DNA of 64,000 nt from Cytophagales bacterium (GCA_013299115.1 JAAFKA010000007.1:148023-212022), one strand, 5' to 3'; counted from the stretch's first letter, positions 52,231 to 61,925 are shown. Numbers and translations: made by a program. The notes: generated by a model not told the origin, from the sequence alone.

Positions 52231-55200
52231 CTACCCAATTTTTATCCCTACCAACAACATATCATCTACCTGTGGATATTTGGTTCCTTGCCATTTGTCC
52301 ATCATTTCCGAAAACAAGGTACATTGCGTAGTCATTGTTTGAGGTTGCAAAGCAAGCAAGGTATTGCGCAAGTTTTTGCTCATAAATTTCCTACCGTTTT
52401 CGCCACCAAATTGGTCTTCTAAACCATCAGAAAACAAAAATACTACATTGTGTTTGCCTTTTTCCAACTGTATTGTCCGTTTGACAAACACCCTTTCCGA
52501 TTCGTATTGAAAACCACCAATAGGATTTCTGTCGGCTTTGATTTCGGCAAGGTGATATTTTTCGGTTTCAAAAGCCCGTATTTGTTCTGCTGGCAAGTCT
52601 ATTTTGTAGTCTGTTACCACATAAATAGGATTTCTTGCCCCTGCATAGTGCAACGTGCAGTTGCTTTGGTCTATCAAACAGAGAGCCATGTCCATACCAT
52701 CGCGGCTGTCGGTGGTGTCTTGTTTTAGCGTATCTCTTATGCCTTTGTGGAGGTCATTCAGAATTTGTGCTACGTCATGTATCTGTTTGTCTATCACTAT
52801 GCTGTTGAGCAAAGAGTTGGCAATGATGCTCATCAGAGAGCCAGGCACGCCATGCCCTGTGCAATCTACGGCAGCCACCAAAGCCTGTTGAGTATTGGGC
52901 AAGGTGTAAAACCAATAAAAATCTCCACTTACAATGTCTTTTGGGCGGAAAAACACAAAACTTTCAGGAAAAACAGTTTGGATATGCTCCAACAAAGGCA
53001 ACATAGATTGTTGAATACGACTTGCATAGTTGATACTTGCCGTAATGTCTTCGTTTTTGTCCTCCAATTCCTTGCTTTGCTTGGCTATAAATTCATAAGC
53101 CTCTGCTTTTTCTATTGCCACCGCCACATAATTGGCTATGTTTCGCAGCATAGTGATTCGGTAAGACGAATACACATTTTTTTGGAAACTTTGCACCGTA
53201 ATTACGCCTATTTTTTTGCTTTCCGTAACCAAAGGCAAATAAACCAACGACTGCACCATGTCCCCAATTTCGGGTTTTTGGCGACTTTCAATGTATTTGT
53301 TATACTCTGTTTCTATGTTGTTGATAATAATTTCTTTTTGCTCATTGAAACACCAAGCCGAAAAACAATCTGTTCTGTCCAAAATATCTTGGTGAAAGGC
53401 AAGCACGTTGCCATTTTCTATGTAACCCTCAAAGTCGAGGCAGTTGCAAGGCTGATTGTAAATGCCAATACCAAAACCTTCTGCGTCCATCAAGGAGTTG
53501 ATATTTTCGTAAGTAGTGCTAATGATTTTTTGGGTACTCAACGAATTGGAAATTTGCTTGCCTACCTCACTCAAAATTTTATTGTTAAAATACGACTTTT
53601 CTATCTCGTCGCGTTGGGCTTGCATTTCCTCTTTTTGCTGGTTTATTTCTTTGGTTCTTTCCTGTACAGCATTTTCCAATTCCTGCCTTTCTTTCTCTAA
53701 GGCTTTGAGTCTCCACTGCACAATGCCGTAGCCCAAAGCAAGCAAAGCAAACAAAACCAAAGTTCTAAACCACCACGTAGCCCAAAAAGGTGGATTGATT
53801 ACAAATTCGTAAACAGTCGGCTCTTCTGTCCAGTAGCCGTCTGCATTAGCTGCTTTTACCAATAACCTGTATTTGCCAGGGGCAAGATTGGCATAAATGG
53901 CTTCTGTTCGGGTGGTCGGTGGCAACCAATTTCGGTCTGCTCCTTCGAGTTTCCACTGAAATTTTACTTTTTCGGGGTTTGCAAAACTGATAGCCGAAAA
54001 GTCAAACGAAATGTGGTTGAGTTCGTGGGGCAGGGTCAAGTTTTGGGGCAACTGAAACCAACCCGCCATTCCTTTGTGCAAGGTTTGGTAAGCCGAGTCT
54101 GTCCAATTAATGTCTTGGTAAAACAGTTTTACATTGTTTACATAGACTTTGGGCGGTGTGATATTTACCTTGTCCTCTTTGGGGTTATACCGAGTTGCCC
54201 CTTTGATATGCCCAAACCAAAGGTAGCCCTGCGAGTCTTCAAAAACTGCCCCTGTGTTGGTTTCTTCGCCAAAAAAACCCTCATTTTTGCCGTAGTTGCG
54301 TATTTGCAACTTGCCATCTTTGCCTACACTAATTCGGTCTATTCCTTTTTGGGTGCTTGCCCACACATTGCCCGTTTTGTCTGTGATAATATCATAGCAA
54401 ATATCTGAACTTAGTCCTTCGTCTTGCCCTATAAAAGTAACTTTTTTGCCATCATATAACGCAACGCCACCACCAGTGGAGGCAAACCAATGCTTACCCT
54501 CTTGGTCTTCGGTCATACCCTGAATATCTAAGCCTTCTTTTTTAGCTGCTTTTATGGTGAGGTAAGGAATACCTATGTCATTTCTTTCACGCAAAATATT
54601 GTTGGGCTGGTACATACGCACTATGCCATCGGGCTGTTCTACAAATTCATTTCCCTTGCTGTCTGTCCCTAAAAATCTTGTCCCACGTTGGAAACGACGC
54701 AGACTGCTGTCCTGTGCTTGCGTTACTACATTGCCTTTGCCCCTGTATTCTGCTATTCCTTTATTGGTAAATAAAATGACTCCTTTGGCAGAAACATTAT
54801 TTGCTCTTGCTATTTCTACCTCTTTTGGTAATTCTAAAAAATCTTTCAAGGGTTGCACTTTTTGCCCATCAAAAACATCATCTCCATGTTTGTTGGTGGT
54901 GGGATTGAATAAAATTAATCCGTCTTTAAAATCCCGATGCCCCATGTTGGCTGTGTAGGGAATTTTTAAATCTACAATACTAAAGCCCAAATTTTTGTAG
55001 TCGTATTTGCCTATCAAACTGCTTGTGCCTATATAAACATTTTGGTTTTTGTCTTCCCAAAACTTCCAAACCAATTCGTCTGTCAAGCCTTGTGTTTTGG
55101 TAAAATGGATAAATTTTTCACCCGAAAACCTTACCAAACCACCTCCCGAAGTAGAAAACCAAAGGTTGCCTTCGGTGTCTTCTATGGTAGTTAAGATGTT

Positions 55201-56175
55201 GTTGGTGGGTAGCCCATTGTTGATAGTAAAATAGGTAAATTTATTGTCTGCATATCGCAATAATCCTGTTTCGTTGTTCAGGTTAGGAAGAGAAAACATA
55301 TCTGTTCCGTTGTGAAACCAAAATTGCCCTTTACTATCCTCAAAGATATTGAGGGACAAATTGGTGGGCAACGTATTAGGTGGCAAAGCAAATTCAACAG
55401 GTTTTGTTTGGTTGCTGGTTCTATAAATTTTGCCCCAACGTCCTGTTTTCATATCAAACTGCTGCAACCAAACTGTATTTTGGCTGTCTTGCAACAAAGC
55501 AACGTGATGTATAGTAGGCGAAACATCAGAAGGTAGTTCAATCGTTTGCTTAGTAAGCTGTCTATTTTTGTAGAGATAATACCCCGATTTGGTATGTACC
55601 CATGTATTTTTTTTAGAGTCTGTGTGCAACCAAACCAAACTATCAGCAGTTAAGGCTTTGATTTTTTGTTTGGCAGGTATTATTTGGTTGCCATCATAAT
55701 TAAAGAGCAAATAATTATAATTGGGCTGAAAATTTTGGCAATTTATCCAAATTTCGCCATCGGAGTCGGCTGTTATCTTTAATTGGTAGTTCTTTATTTG
55801 TTTTCCTTTAGGCAAGTGGGGCAAAAATAAAGAATCTAAATTAGTCAGTTTTTTGCCATCATATTTTAGCAAACTTGTGGCGTTGCTCATGTACATAACA
55901 CCCGACGAGTCTGCCACTAATTGGTAGGTATTGTTGTCAAAACCTTGTTTGTCTGAATAAATCGTAAAATTTTTGCCATCGAAACGAAAAACACCCCCTC
56001 CAAAGGTACAACCCCAAAGCATACCTCTTTTGTCTTGCAAAATGGAATAGACCTGCGACTGGGGCAAGCCCTGCTCTACGGAATAGACCTTAAAGTCGTA
56101 TTGCTGGGCTGCGACTTGGATAGACCAAAAAGAAAAAAGTAGGTAAAAAAGATAATAGTTATAAAAAGATGTCAT
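52231..56175 (-). CDS. large propeller/GAF/SpoIIE-phosphatase sensor protein
   Basis: 1,314 residues from the ATG at 56175, which gives a proper signal peptide (SFYNYYLFYLLFSFWSIQVA); ATGs at 56229 and 56262 would add up to 29 residues. Domains: about 12 two-component-type propeller repeats (DKRGMLWGCTFGGGVFRFDG, EDTEGNLWFSTSGGGLVRFS), a Y_Y_Y domain (NHISFDFSAISFANPEKVKF), one membrane helix at about 795-820, a coiled coil, a GAF domain, and a C-terminal SpoIIE/PP2C phosphatase (FRPKDIVSGDFYWFYTLP, DCTGHGVPGSLMS, FSDGLEDQFGG). It should read a periplasmic signal and dephosphorylate a cytoplasmic target. Divergent from the NtrC-like gene; no histidine kinase domain. Confidence 0.93.
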   Translation of the reverse strand: MTSFYNYYLFYLLFSFWSIQVAAQQYDFKVYSVEQGLPQSQVYSILQDKRGMLWGCTFGGGVFRFDGKNFTIYSDKQGFDNNTYQLVADSSGVMYMSNATSLLKYDGKKLTNLDSLFLPHLPKGKQIKNYQLKITADSDGEIWINCQNFQPNYNYLLFNYDGNQIIPAKQKIKALTADSLVWLHTDSKKNTWVHTKSGYYLYKNRQLTKQTIELPSDVSPTIHHVALLQDSQNTVWLQQFDMKTGRWGKIYRTSNQTKPVEFALPPNTLPTNLSLNIFEDSKGQFWFHNGTDMFSLPNLNNETGLLRYADNKFTYFTINNGLPTNNILTTIEDTEGNLWFSTSGGGLVRFSGEKFIHFTKTQGLTDELVWKFWEDKNQNVYIGTSSLIGKYDYKNLGFSIVDLKIPYTANMGHRDFKDGLILFNPTTNKHGDDVFDGQKVQPLKDFLELPKEVEIARANNVSAKGVILFTNKGIAEYRGKGNVVTQAQDSSLRRFQRGTRFLGTDSKGNEFVEQPDGIVRMYQPNNILRERNDIGIPYLTIKAAKKEGLDIQGMTEDQEGKHWFASTGGGVALYDGKKVTFIGQDEGLSSDICYDIITDKTGNVWASTQKGIDRISVGKDGKLQIRNYGKNEGFFGEETNTGAVFEDSQGYLWFGHIKGATRYNPKEDKVNITPPKVYVNNVKLFYQDINWTDSAYQTLHKGMAGWFQLPQNLTLPHELNHISFDFSAISFANPEKVKFQWKLEGADRNWLPPTTRTEAIYANLAPGKYRLLVKAANADGYWTEEPTVYEFVINPPFWATWWFRTLVLFALLALGYGIVQWRLKALEKERQELENAVQERTKEINQQKEEMQAQRDEIEKSYFNNKILSEVGKQISNSLSTQKIISTTYENINSLMDAEGFGIGIYNQPCNCLDFEGYIENGNVLAFHQDILDRTDCFSAWCFNEQKEIIINNIETEYNKYIESRQKPEIGDMVQSLVYLPLVTESKKIGVITVQSFQKNVYSSYRITMLRNIANYVAVAIEKAEAYEFIAKQSKELEDKNEDITASINYASRIQQSMLPLLEHIQTVFPESFVFFRPKDIVSGDFYWFYTLPNTQQALVAAVDCTGHGVPGSLMSIIANSLLNSIVIDKQIHDVAQILNDLHKGIRDTLKQDTTDSRDGMDMALCLIDQSNCTLHYAGARNPIYVVTDYKIDLPAEQIRAFETEKYHLAEIKADRNPIGGFQYESERVFVKRTIQLEKGKHNVVFLFSDGLEDQFGGENGRKFMSKNLRNTLLALQPQTMTTQCTLFSEMMDKWQGTKYPQVDDMLLVGIKIG

Positions 56176-56521
56176 CTCTAACAACAAATTTTTACAACTA
56201 TCAACAAAATAAGTCAATTTGTTTTTCATCTTTGCAAGTTTACATACATCAATATACACCATTTGAAAGTAAGCAATTTAAACAAAGACTGCTAATAAAC
56301 AAATAAAGTTGCTAATTATTCATAAACTCTAAAAAACACTGTAATTCTATACACATAACTTTGATGTTTTTTCAATCGTTTTCATAAAATTTGCTTGCTT
56401 GTTTTGAATTTTGAACTTTACTTTGTAACATTGCTAATTAGGGTGTTTACGATTATCAGGTTATAAAAATACCATTGACAACGTACCTTACTAATTTTAA
56501 ATTTTCTCTACTTCTAACGAA
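56176..56521. other. divergent intergenic region before the sensor and regulator genes
   Basis: 346 bases with no gene. A TAACTTTG element on the plus strand (56356-56363) is 158 bases before the regulator ATG, with no matching -33 box. No hairpin or sigma-54 GG-N10-GC site was seen. The left part may instead encode the extended N-terminus of the sensor. Confidence 0.5.
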
Positions 56522-57679
56522 ATGGCAAAAATACTAATAGTTGATGACGAAAAAAGCATACGCTACACCCTCAAAGAGATTTTAGAGTATGAAAAATATG
56601 AAGTTGATGAGGCAAAAGACGGAGAAGAGGGGCTGCACCTCATCGAGCAAAATGACTACGATATTGTGCTTTGTGACGTGAAAATGCCCAAATTAGACGG
56701 CTTACAGGTCTTAGAAAGGGCAATGGATTTGGGCAAAGACACGCAATTTATTATGATTTCGGCACATGGCAACATAGACACTGCCGTAGAAGCCACCAAA
56801 AAAGGTGCTTACGATTTCATACAAAAACCACCCGACCTCAACAGGTTGCTTTTGACTATTCGCAACGCCTTAGATAAATCAAATTTGGTGGCAGAAACTA
56901 AAACTTTAAAGAAAAAAGTCTATCGAGGCAGTGAAATTATTGGCGAATCGGAGGCAATAGCCAAAGTGAAAGAGGAGATAGAAAAAGTAGCTCCAACAGA
57001 TGCCAGAGTGTTGATTACGGGACCCAATGGGTCAGGTAAAGAGTTGGTGGCAAAGTGGATACACTCTAAAAGCAACCGCAATAAATCGCAGTTGGTAGAG
57101 GTAAACTGTGCAGCCATTCCTTCGGAACTAATTGAAAGTGAACTGTTTGGACACGAAAAAGGGTCTTTCACTTCAGCAGTCAAGCAACGGATTGGCAAGT
57201 TTGAACAGGCAAACAACGGTACTTTGTTTCTTGACGAAATAGGCGACATGAGTCTTTCGGCACAGGCAAAAGTGTTGCGAGCTTTGCAAGAAAGTAAAAT
57301 AACGAGAGTAGGCGGAGAAAAGGAAATGAAGGTAAATGTAAGAGTGTTGGCAGCTACTAATAAAAATTTGCGAGAGGAAATCAAACAAGGTCGTTTTCGC
57401 GAAGATTTGTACCACCGTTTGAGTGTGATTGTGATACAAGTACCTTCGCTGAACGAAAGACGCGAAGATGTGCCGTTGTTGGTAGATAAGTTTTTGTCTG
57501 ATATTGCAGACGACTATGGAAACGCCAAAAAGCAAATTCAACCCGAAGCTGTTTCTTTACTCAAAGAGGTGGACTGGACAGGCAATATTAGGGAATTGCA
57601 TAACGTAGTGGAAAGGTTGGTCATCATGTCGGGTAGCCAAATTACGGCAGAAGACGTGAACAGGTATGCGAGGTATTGA
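56522..57679 (+). CDS. NtrC-like response regulator lacking a Fis domain
   Basis: 385 residues. Receiver domain (phosphoacceptor D52 in VLCDVKMPKLDG), then the AAA+ domain: Walker A GPNGSGKE (167-174), Walker B TLFLDEIGDM, arginine-finger region FREDLYHRLS. The sigma-54 contact loop, usually GAFTGA, reads GSFTSA (214-219). The protein ends at VNRYARY, just after the AAA+ lid; the usual C-terminal Fis-type DNA-binding helix-turn-helix of about 45-70 residues is absent. It may be a sigma-54 activator without direct DNA binding. The natural partner kinase is not adjacent; the divergent neighbour is a phosphatase sensor. Confidence 0.92.
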   Translation: MAKILIVDDEKSIRYTLKEILEYEKYEVDEAKDGEEGLHLIEQNDYDIVLCDVKMPKLDGLQVLERAMDLGKDTQFIMISAHGNIDTAVEATKKGAYDFIQKPPDLNRLLLTIRNALDKSNLVAETKTLKKKVYRGSEIIGESEAIAKVKEEIEKVAPTDARVLITGPNGSGKELVAKWIHSKSNRNKSQLVEVNCAAIPSELIESELFGHEKGSFTSAVKQRIGKFEQANNGTLFLDEIGDMSLSAQAKVLRALQESKITRVGGEKEMKVNVRVLAATNKNLREEIKQGRFREDLYHRLSVIVIQVPSLNERREDVPLLVDKFLSDIADDYGNAKKQIQPEAVSLLKEVDWTGNIRELHNVVERLVIMSGSQITAEDVNRYARY

Positions 57680-57796
57680 AAAAAATAATGTCGAATGTTT
57701 ATTTTTAGGTGTTGAATTTAAATAATAATTATAGAAAGAGTTGGCAAGATGCTATCTTTCCAACTCTTTGCTGTTCTTGCTTGCTTTTTCCCTTTT

Positions 57797-57994
57797 CTAC
57801 TCCTCTTTCTTTTTCTCCCACAACTTTTTCGCCCCATACGCCACTCCCGCGGCAGCCAAAAAGCCAATGCCACCATCTATGGGTACTCCGCCACCACCAC
57901 CACCTGCATTTGGGTCTGGTGTAGGTCCTCCTGTTTGGGCAAAAGAAACAAATGTTGCCAAGCAACAAAAGCCAATTAAAAGTATTTTTTTCAT
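57797..57994 (-). CDS. small PID-CTERM-type sorting protein
   Basis: 65 residues, partly overlapped by meaningless frames. Signal peptide (MKKILLIGFCCLATFVSF, cleavage after AQ), Pro/Gly linker with six Gly, then VPIDGGIGFLAAAGVAYG and a basic tail (KKLWEKKKEE). The PIDGG motif, a hydrophobic helix and Lys tail form a tripartite C-terminal sorting signal known as PID-CTERM in Bacteroidota. No sorting enzyme is in the window. Start chosen for the signal peptide. Confidence 0.82.
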   Translation of the reverse strand: MKKILLIGFCCLATFVSFAQTGGPTPDPNAGGGGGGVPIDGGIGFLAAAGVAYGAKKLWEKKKEE

Positions 57995-58020
57995 TGTGTT
58001 TTATCTTTAAGTTTTTGTTT

Positions 58021-58088
58021 ACCACATAGTTACATAGAAACATAGATTATTTTTTTACTTTTTCTATGTTTCTATGTACCTATGTGGT
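58021..58088. repeat. inverted repeat ACCACATAG...CTATGTGGT
   Basis: 25-base arms (ACATAGAAACATAG and its complement at the centre side), loop of about 18 T-rich bases. It lies between the T9SS cargo gene's 3' end and the PID-CTERM gene's 5' side. Confidence 0.85.
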
Positions 58089-58125
58089 TTAATATTTTTT
58101 ATTCCCCCTTTGGGGGTTAGGGGGC

Positions 58126-60744
58126 TTACTGTTTCACCACTTTTTGACTTACCACATTTTTCCCTTGTGCAGTCAAAACATACAAGCCAGTTGGCAAATT
58201 TACTAAATTAATAGCAGTTTGCAAAGTCGTTTTGTCTTTTTGCAAGGAATTTGTCCACACTTCACGACCAGCTACATCTGTTAGTTTTATCATTACCAAT
58301 CCTTTGTAATCATCTGATAAAGAGAAGTTTAGCTGATTTTCTGTTGGGTTTGGATAAACTGTTACAATACCCTTGCTTAATTCGGCTGCGGTAAATTGAG
58401 GTTGGAAAACCAACTCATAACGACCTGCTGTTACGCCTTTTGCAAGGTTAGTCGTGTATGCACCTGTACCAAAATCGTGCAAAAGATTGGTTGTTTTGTC
58501 TTTCAAAAATACTTTTACTTCTCTGTCAAAGTTCAGCTTTTCGGTCATCGCAATTTTTTGCTCGCCGTCTGTCCATGCCTGCAAAGTAACAGGCACTACC
58601 AAATCAGCTGTTAAAGTTGGCAGGGCATTGATAGCATACAAAGTTGCTTTTTCGTTTGTATTTACTACTTTGTCCGTTGTATAGATATTGGAAAAGTTGC
58701 CTCCGTTTAATTGGAATTTGTAGGCATCATGTTGGCTATCAAAGGTTTGCGTAGCTTCGTCTTTGAAATACACCACTGTTTCGTCTGTTTTGTTAGCCGA
58801 ATTGGTCATTGCCAATCTTACCAAACCTTTGTTGTTTTGGTCTGTTTCGGTGCGGAAAGAACTCGGATTTTTGTAGTTTGTTGCCCTTACAGAATTTGCA
58901 AAGTTCACATTACCTGCTGCATTGGCAATTACAAAAAAGCCTTGCATGACTGCAATATCGTCTGTTGCCCCATTTACGCCTACGCCACCCACAAAACTTG
59001 CCCAACTGCCTGAATACTGCCCTGTTGCCATATTTTGGTAGATAGCATCTTGCAAACCTGTGGACAAACCTCGCACCGCAGCCCAAGAAATAGGCGAAGG
59101 ATAAGGATTGCCCACCAAATTGTAGCCCAAACTTGCAGCATTGCCTGTGGCAACTGCAATGCTTGCGTTTCCGTTATTTACTGTGCCTGTAATTTCTGCC
59201 ACTTGATTTGCACTCGTATTGATAGTAAACCCTCTGCCTACGGTCATGGCATCTGTCAAGGCATTTGGCGAAACCCAACCTTTATCAAATTCGGGGAAAG
59301 GCGAAGTGAGGAAAGTTTTGGCGGGGTCACCAGCCAAAGCAGGGTTGTAGCTGTAAACAGTCGGAAAAGGCGAAGTACGACCAGGAAAAGCTGCTCCATT
59401 GAAAGCAGGATTAACAATCGGATTGAGTTCTGATAATTCATTCAAAGTGGCGTTGCTCGTTGGTGAACTCACAAAACGGTAGCCCAAACCCGCAGTGCCT
59501 GTGTTGGCACGCAAATAGCGTTGTACGTTTACGTTGCCTGTTACGTTGGTGCTTGTACTTTGTATCAACATAGCTTGTTTGGTGGCGGTTGCCAATAAGG
59601 TCAAATTGCCTGTACTTGCCAAATCTCCTGCTTGCACATTAACCATTTCGGATACTCGCAAACCTCCCGACAAGGTAATTGCCTTGCCTGTGCCATTCAT
59701 CACCAAAGTTTGCAAAGTTGGCGTGCCTATGTTTTGCAAAGTGATTGCCTTGTTGGTTAAGGTGGCTGTTTCATTGTAAGTGCCTGTGTTCAAAACTACC
59801 ACACAACCATCGGCAATGGCGTTGAAAGCTGCTTGCACTGTTAGTTTTGCCCCTGCTGCGGTGTTGGCAAAACCGCAATTTGCGTCATTGCCATCGGTGC
59901 GGACAAAAATGGTGCAACCTTGCGAACTGCCCGAAAATACGCCTGCTGCTGCTAAGGAAGTGAGGGTAACGGTGGTGGTTGGGCTGGTGGTGATGTTGGT
60001 AGCACCAAATTCTCCACAAGCACTTGCCCCATAATAAACAGGTTTTACATTTGCACCCAACAACTCTCCCGCCACATAATTGCCTGATAAGGTGGCATTT
60101 ACGCTGGCAATGTTGGCGGTGGTGATGTTCCAATATCTGTTCAAATAATTGGCTGCATCTGTGTTGGCATCCTTGCCTGCGGTTGCCCTCACGCCAATCG
60201 CCGCATTGGGCGAAATGGTTGCACTTGCCATGTTCAGGGTTAGAGGTGTGTAGTTTGTGCCTGTTCCCACGTGCATAATTTTGTTGCCAACTGCTGTGTA
60301 GCCTTGCAAATACTGCCCTGTTCCGTTGGTGTTCACAAAACCTGTGGCAGAAGCAGCACCTGTAACAGTGGCTGCATCGGCAATGGCTACATTGAAATTG
60401 CCCAAATTTAGGTTGGCATTTGTGCCTGCAAAATTCAGGTTGGTTTCCACGCCCACATTGCTTTGCAAGGTTTTGCTGGCTGTTCCCGCCACTGCCAAAT
60501 TGCCAAGTGGCGTGGTGGTGCTGCCCAGATTGAGGTTTTGTGCTGCTCCGTTCAGCAACAAAGTAGAGGCTGTGGACACTACCAAATTGGAGGTAGCATC
60601 AAGCGTAAAGTCGGTGTCTGTAACCAACTGTACGCCGCCTGTGGCTACCAACCGCAAACCGTTTTCGCCTTTGATTTGGGCAAAGCTGCTTTGGTTGCAA
60701 AGCCACAAACCGAATAAGGTTAATCCAAAAAGATATGTTTTCAT
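58126..60744 (-). CDS. large T9SS-secreted surface protein
   Basis: 872 residues. Signal peptide (LFGLTLFGLWLCNQSS, cleavage after FAQ). The first third is strand-rich repeats of Thr/Ala/Asn (LDATSNLVVSTASTLLLNG). Around 275 starts FVRTDGNDANCGFANTAAGA, typical of right-handed beta-helix (pectate-lyase-like) domains. The C-terminus is a type IX sorting domain: VTVYPNPTENQLNFSL then LVNLPTGLYVLTAQGKNVVS. It would cross the outer membrane by T9SS and be attached to or released from the surface. No catalytic motif. A CCCCCTTTGGGGG repeat touches its stop codon. Confidence 0.92.
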   Translation of the reverse strand: MKTYLFGLTLFGLWLCNQSSFAQIKGENGLRLVATGGVQLVTDTDFTLDATSNLVVSTASTLLLNGAAQNLNLGSTTTPLGNLAVAGTASKTLQSNVGVETNLNFAGTNANLNLGNFNVAIADAATVTGAASATGFVNTNGTGQYLQGYTAVGNKIMHVGTGTNYTPLTLNMASATISPNAAIGVRATAGKDANTDAANYLNRYWNITTANIASVNATLSGNYVAGELLGANVKPVYYGASACGEFGATNITTSPTTTVTLTSLAAAGVFSGSSQGCTIFVRTDGNDANCGFANTAAGAKLTVQAAFNAIADGCVVVLNTGTYNETATLTNKAITLQNIGTPTLQTLVMNGTGKAITLSGGLRVSEMVNVQAGDLASTGNLTLLATATKQAMLIQSTSTNVTGNVNVQRYLRANTGTAGLGYRFVSSPTSNATLNELSELNPIVNPAFNGAAFPGRTSPFPTVYSYNPALAGDPAKTFLTSPFPEFDKGWVSPNALTDAMTVGRGFTINTSANQVAEITGTVNNGNASIAVATGNAASLGYNLVGNPYPSPISWAAVRGLSTGLQDAIYQNMATGQYSGSWASFVGGVGVNGATDDIAVMQGFFVIANAAGNVNFANSVRATNYKNPSSFRTETDQNNKGLVRLAMTNSANKTDETVVYFKDEATQTFDSQHDAYKFQLNGGNFSNIYTTDKVVNTNEKATLYAINALPTLTADLVVPVTLQAWTDGEQKIAMTEKLNFDREVKVFLKDKTTNLLHDFGTGAYTTNLAKGVTAGRYELVFQPQFTAAELSKGIVTVYPNPTENQLNFSLSDDYKGLVMIKLTDVAGREVWTNSLQKDKTTLQTAINLVNLPTGLYVLTAQGKNVVSQKVVKQ

Positions 60745-60752
60745 AAGTTTTT

Positions 60753-60837
60753 CTGTAGAACGGACTTTAGTCCGTTGTTTTTTAGTTCAATAATATGATG
60801 TTCATTCGCAGGAAACGGACTAAAGTCCGTTCTACAG
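60753..60837. repeat. inverted pair of the 24-base GGACTAAAGTCC unit
   Basis: 60753-60776 and 60814-60837 are perfect reverse complements of 24 bases, each containing the palindrome AACGGACTAAAGTCCGTT and CTACAG. They lie between the cytochrome and T9SS cargo genes. The same 24-mer is at 37214-37237. Confidence 0.92.
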
Positions 60838-60853
60838 ATACGACGCACTTACC

Positions 60854-61822
60854 TCAATTACTCACAAAATGCGTTACTTTTTGTTTAATTGGTGTCAAAG
60901 TTTTAAGATAGTGGTACATAGCTTTTAAGTCTGTTTCGGTCATTCCTGCATACATAGTCCAAGGCATAACGGAGTTGTATGTGCCTTTGGGTGTGGCGTG
61001 GGGCTTAAAATCTGGTGCTACATACATTTTAAAACGTCTGACAAAAGCCTGTTCCGACCAACCGCCAATGCCTGTTTCTACATCAGGCGTAATATTGGCA
61101 GAGGTGCATTGGTCGCCGTTGGGTAGCGGAAAATTGAAACCACCTGCAAAATCCATTCCCTCTACGGGCTTGCCCTTTTCTTGTTTGGTGTGGCAATCTG
61201 CACAAGCAGCCACATTGGTAAGGTAACGACCATAAGCCACCAAATCCGTTGTGTCGGGGCGGGGCTGTGGTGTGGGTTTTTGGGGCATGGTGTTCATGAT
61301 GAAACTCATAAACAAGTTGGGTTGCGAAGGTGCTACTTCGTTTGCAATGGGGGCAAGGCTACGCAAATAAGCTACTACTGCCCGAAGGTCTTGCTCGTCT
61401 GCGTGTGCATAGCGTAGGTAGGGCATAACAGGAAACAAGGCTTTGCCCTCTTTGTTTACCCCTGCCGAAATTGCGTGATAAATTTCGCCATCTGTCCAGT
61501 TTTGTAGGGCTGCGGGGGTGATGTTTTTGGCTGTAAAACTACCAGGAAAACCCATAGCCTCGCCAAAGGTTTCGCCACCTCTGCCCAAAGTAGCCAAGTC
61601 AGGAGGACCCGAAAAGCTGTTCCAATCTCGTTGCGAATGGCAATCCATACAAACCATGACGTGATTTGCCAAATAGCTACCCCTTGCCAGCAGTGCAGAG
61701 TCGGCTTTGATTTGCATCGTGGGTGCTTTGCCCACGTTAGGCAATCCTACTTTGAGGTAAGAAAGTCCCGCAGTTATCATAAAAATAAGTGCTGAAAAGA
61801 CAATAAGCAATATTTTTTTCAT
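60854..61822 (-). CDS. dihaem c-type cytochrome
   Basis: 322 residues with an N-terminal signal/anchor helix (LLIVFSALIFMITAGLSYL). Two haem-attachment sites: CMDCH near residue 58 and CADCH near residue 209, each followed by downstream segments with methionine ligand candidates (FPVMPYLRYAH; NSVMPWTMYAG). It resembles the cytochrome subunits of alcohol or sugar dehydrogenases; a periplasmic electron-transfer role is likely, the partner is not visible. The repeat palindrome 61848-61885 lies just upstream. Confidence 0.92.
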   Translation of the reverse strand: MKKILLIVFSALIFMITAGLSYLKVGLPNVGKAPTMQIKADSALLARGSYLANHVMVCMDCHSQRDWNSFSGPPDLATLGRGGETFGEAMGFPGSFTAKNITPAALQNWTDGEIYHAISAGVNKEGKALFPVMPYLRYAHADEQDLRAVVAYLRSLAPIANEVAPSQPNLFMSFIMNTMPQKPTPQPRPDTTDLVAYGRYLTNVAACADCHTKQEKGKPVEGMDFAGGFNFPLPNGDQCTSANITPDVETGIGGWSEQAFVRRFKMYVAPDFKPHATPKGTYNSVMPWTMYAGMTETDLKAMYHYLKTLTPIKQKVTHFVSN

Positions 61823-61847
61823 ACTGGTTTGGTTTTAAATTTTATAT

Positions 61848-61885
61848 GCTACGTTGTCAAGGTCTGCGACCATTGACAACGTAGC
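61848..61885. repeat. TTGTCAAGGTC palindrome, copy 4
   Basis: GCTACGTTGTCAAGGTCTGC / GACCATTGACAACGTAGC, the same inner module as at 2793. A second hairpin (ACTTGTGGTTT / AAACCACAAGT) lies next to it at about 61889-61914, 12 bases past the adhesin gene stop. Confidence 0.85.
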
Positions 61886-61925
61886 TGAACTTGTGGTTTT
61901 GAGAAACCACAAGTAAATTATTTCC

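Noticed and set aside
58396..60793. Several plus-strand frames opposite the T9SS cargo gene
   Set aside because: Antisense of a Thr/Ala/Gly-rich repetitive coding region; biased composition keeps other frames open.
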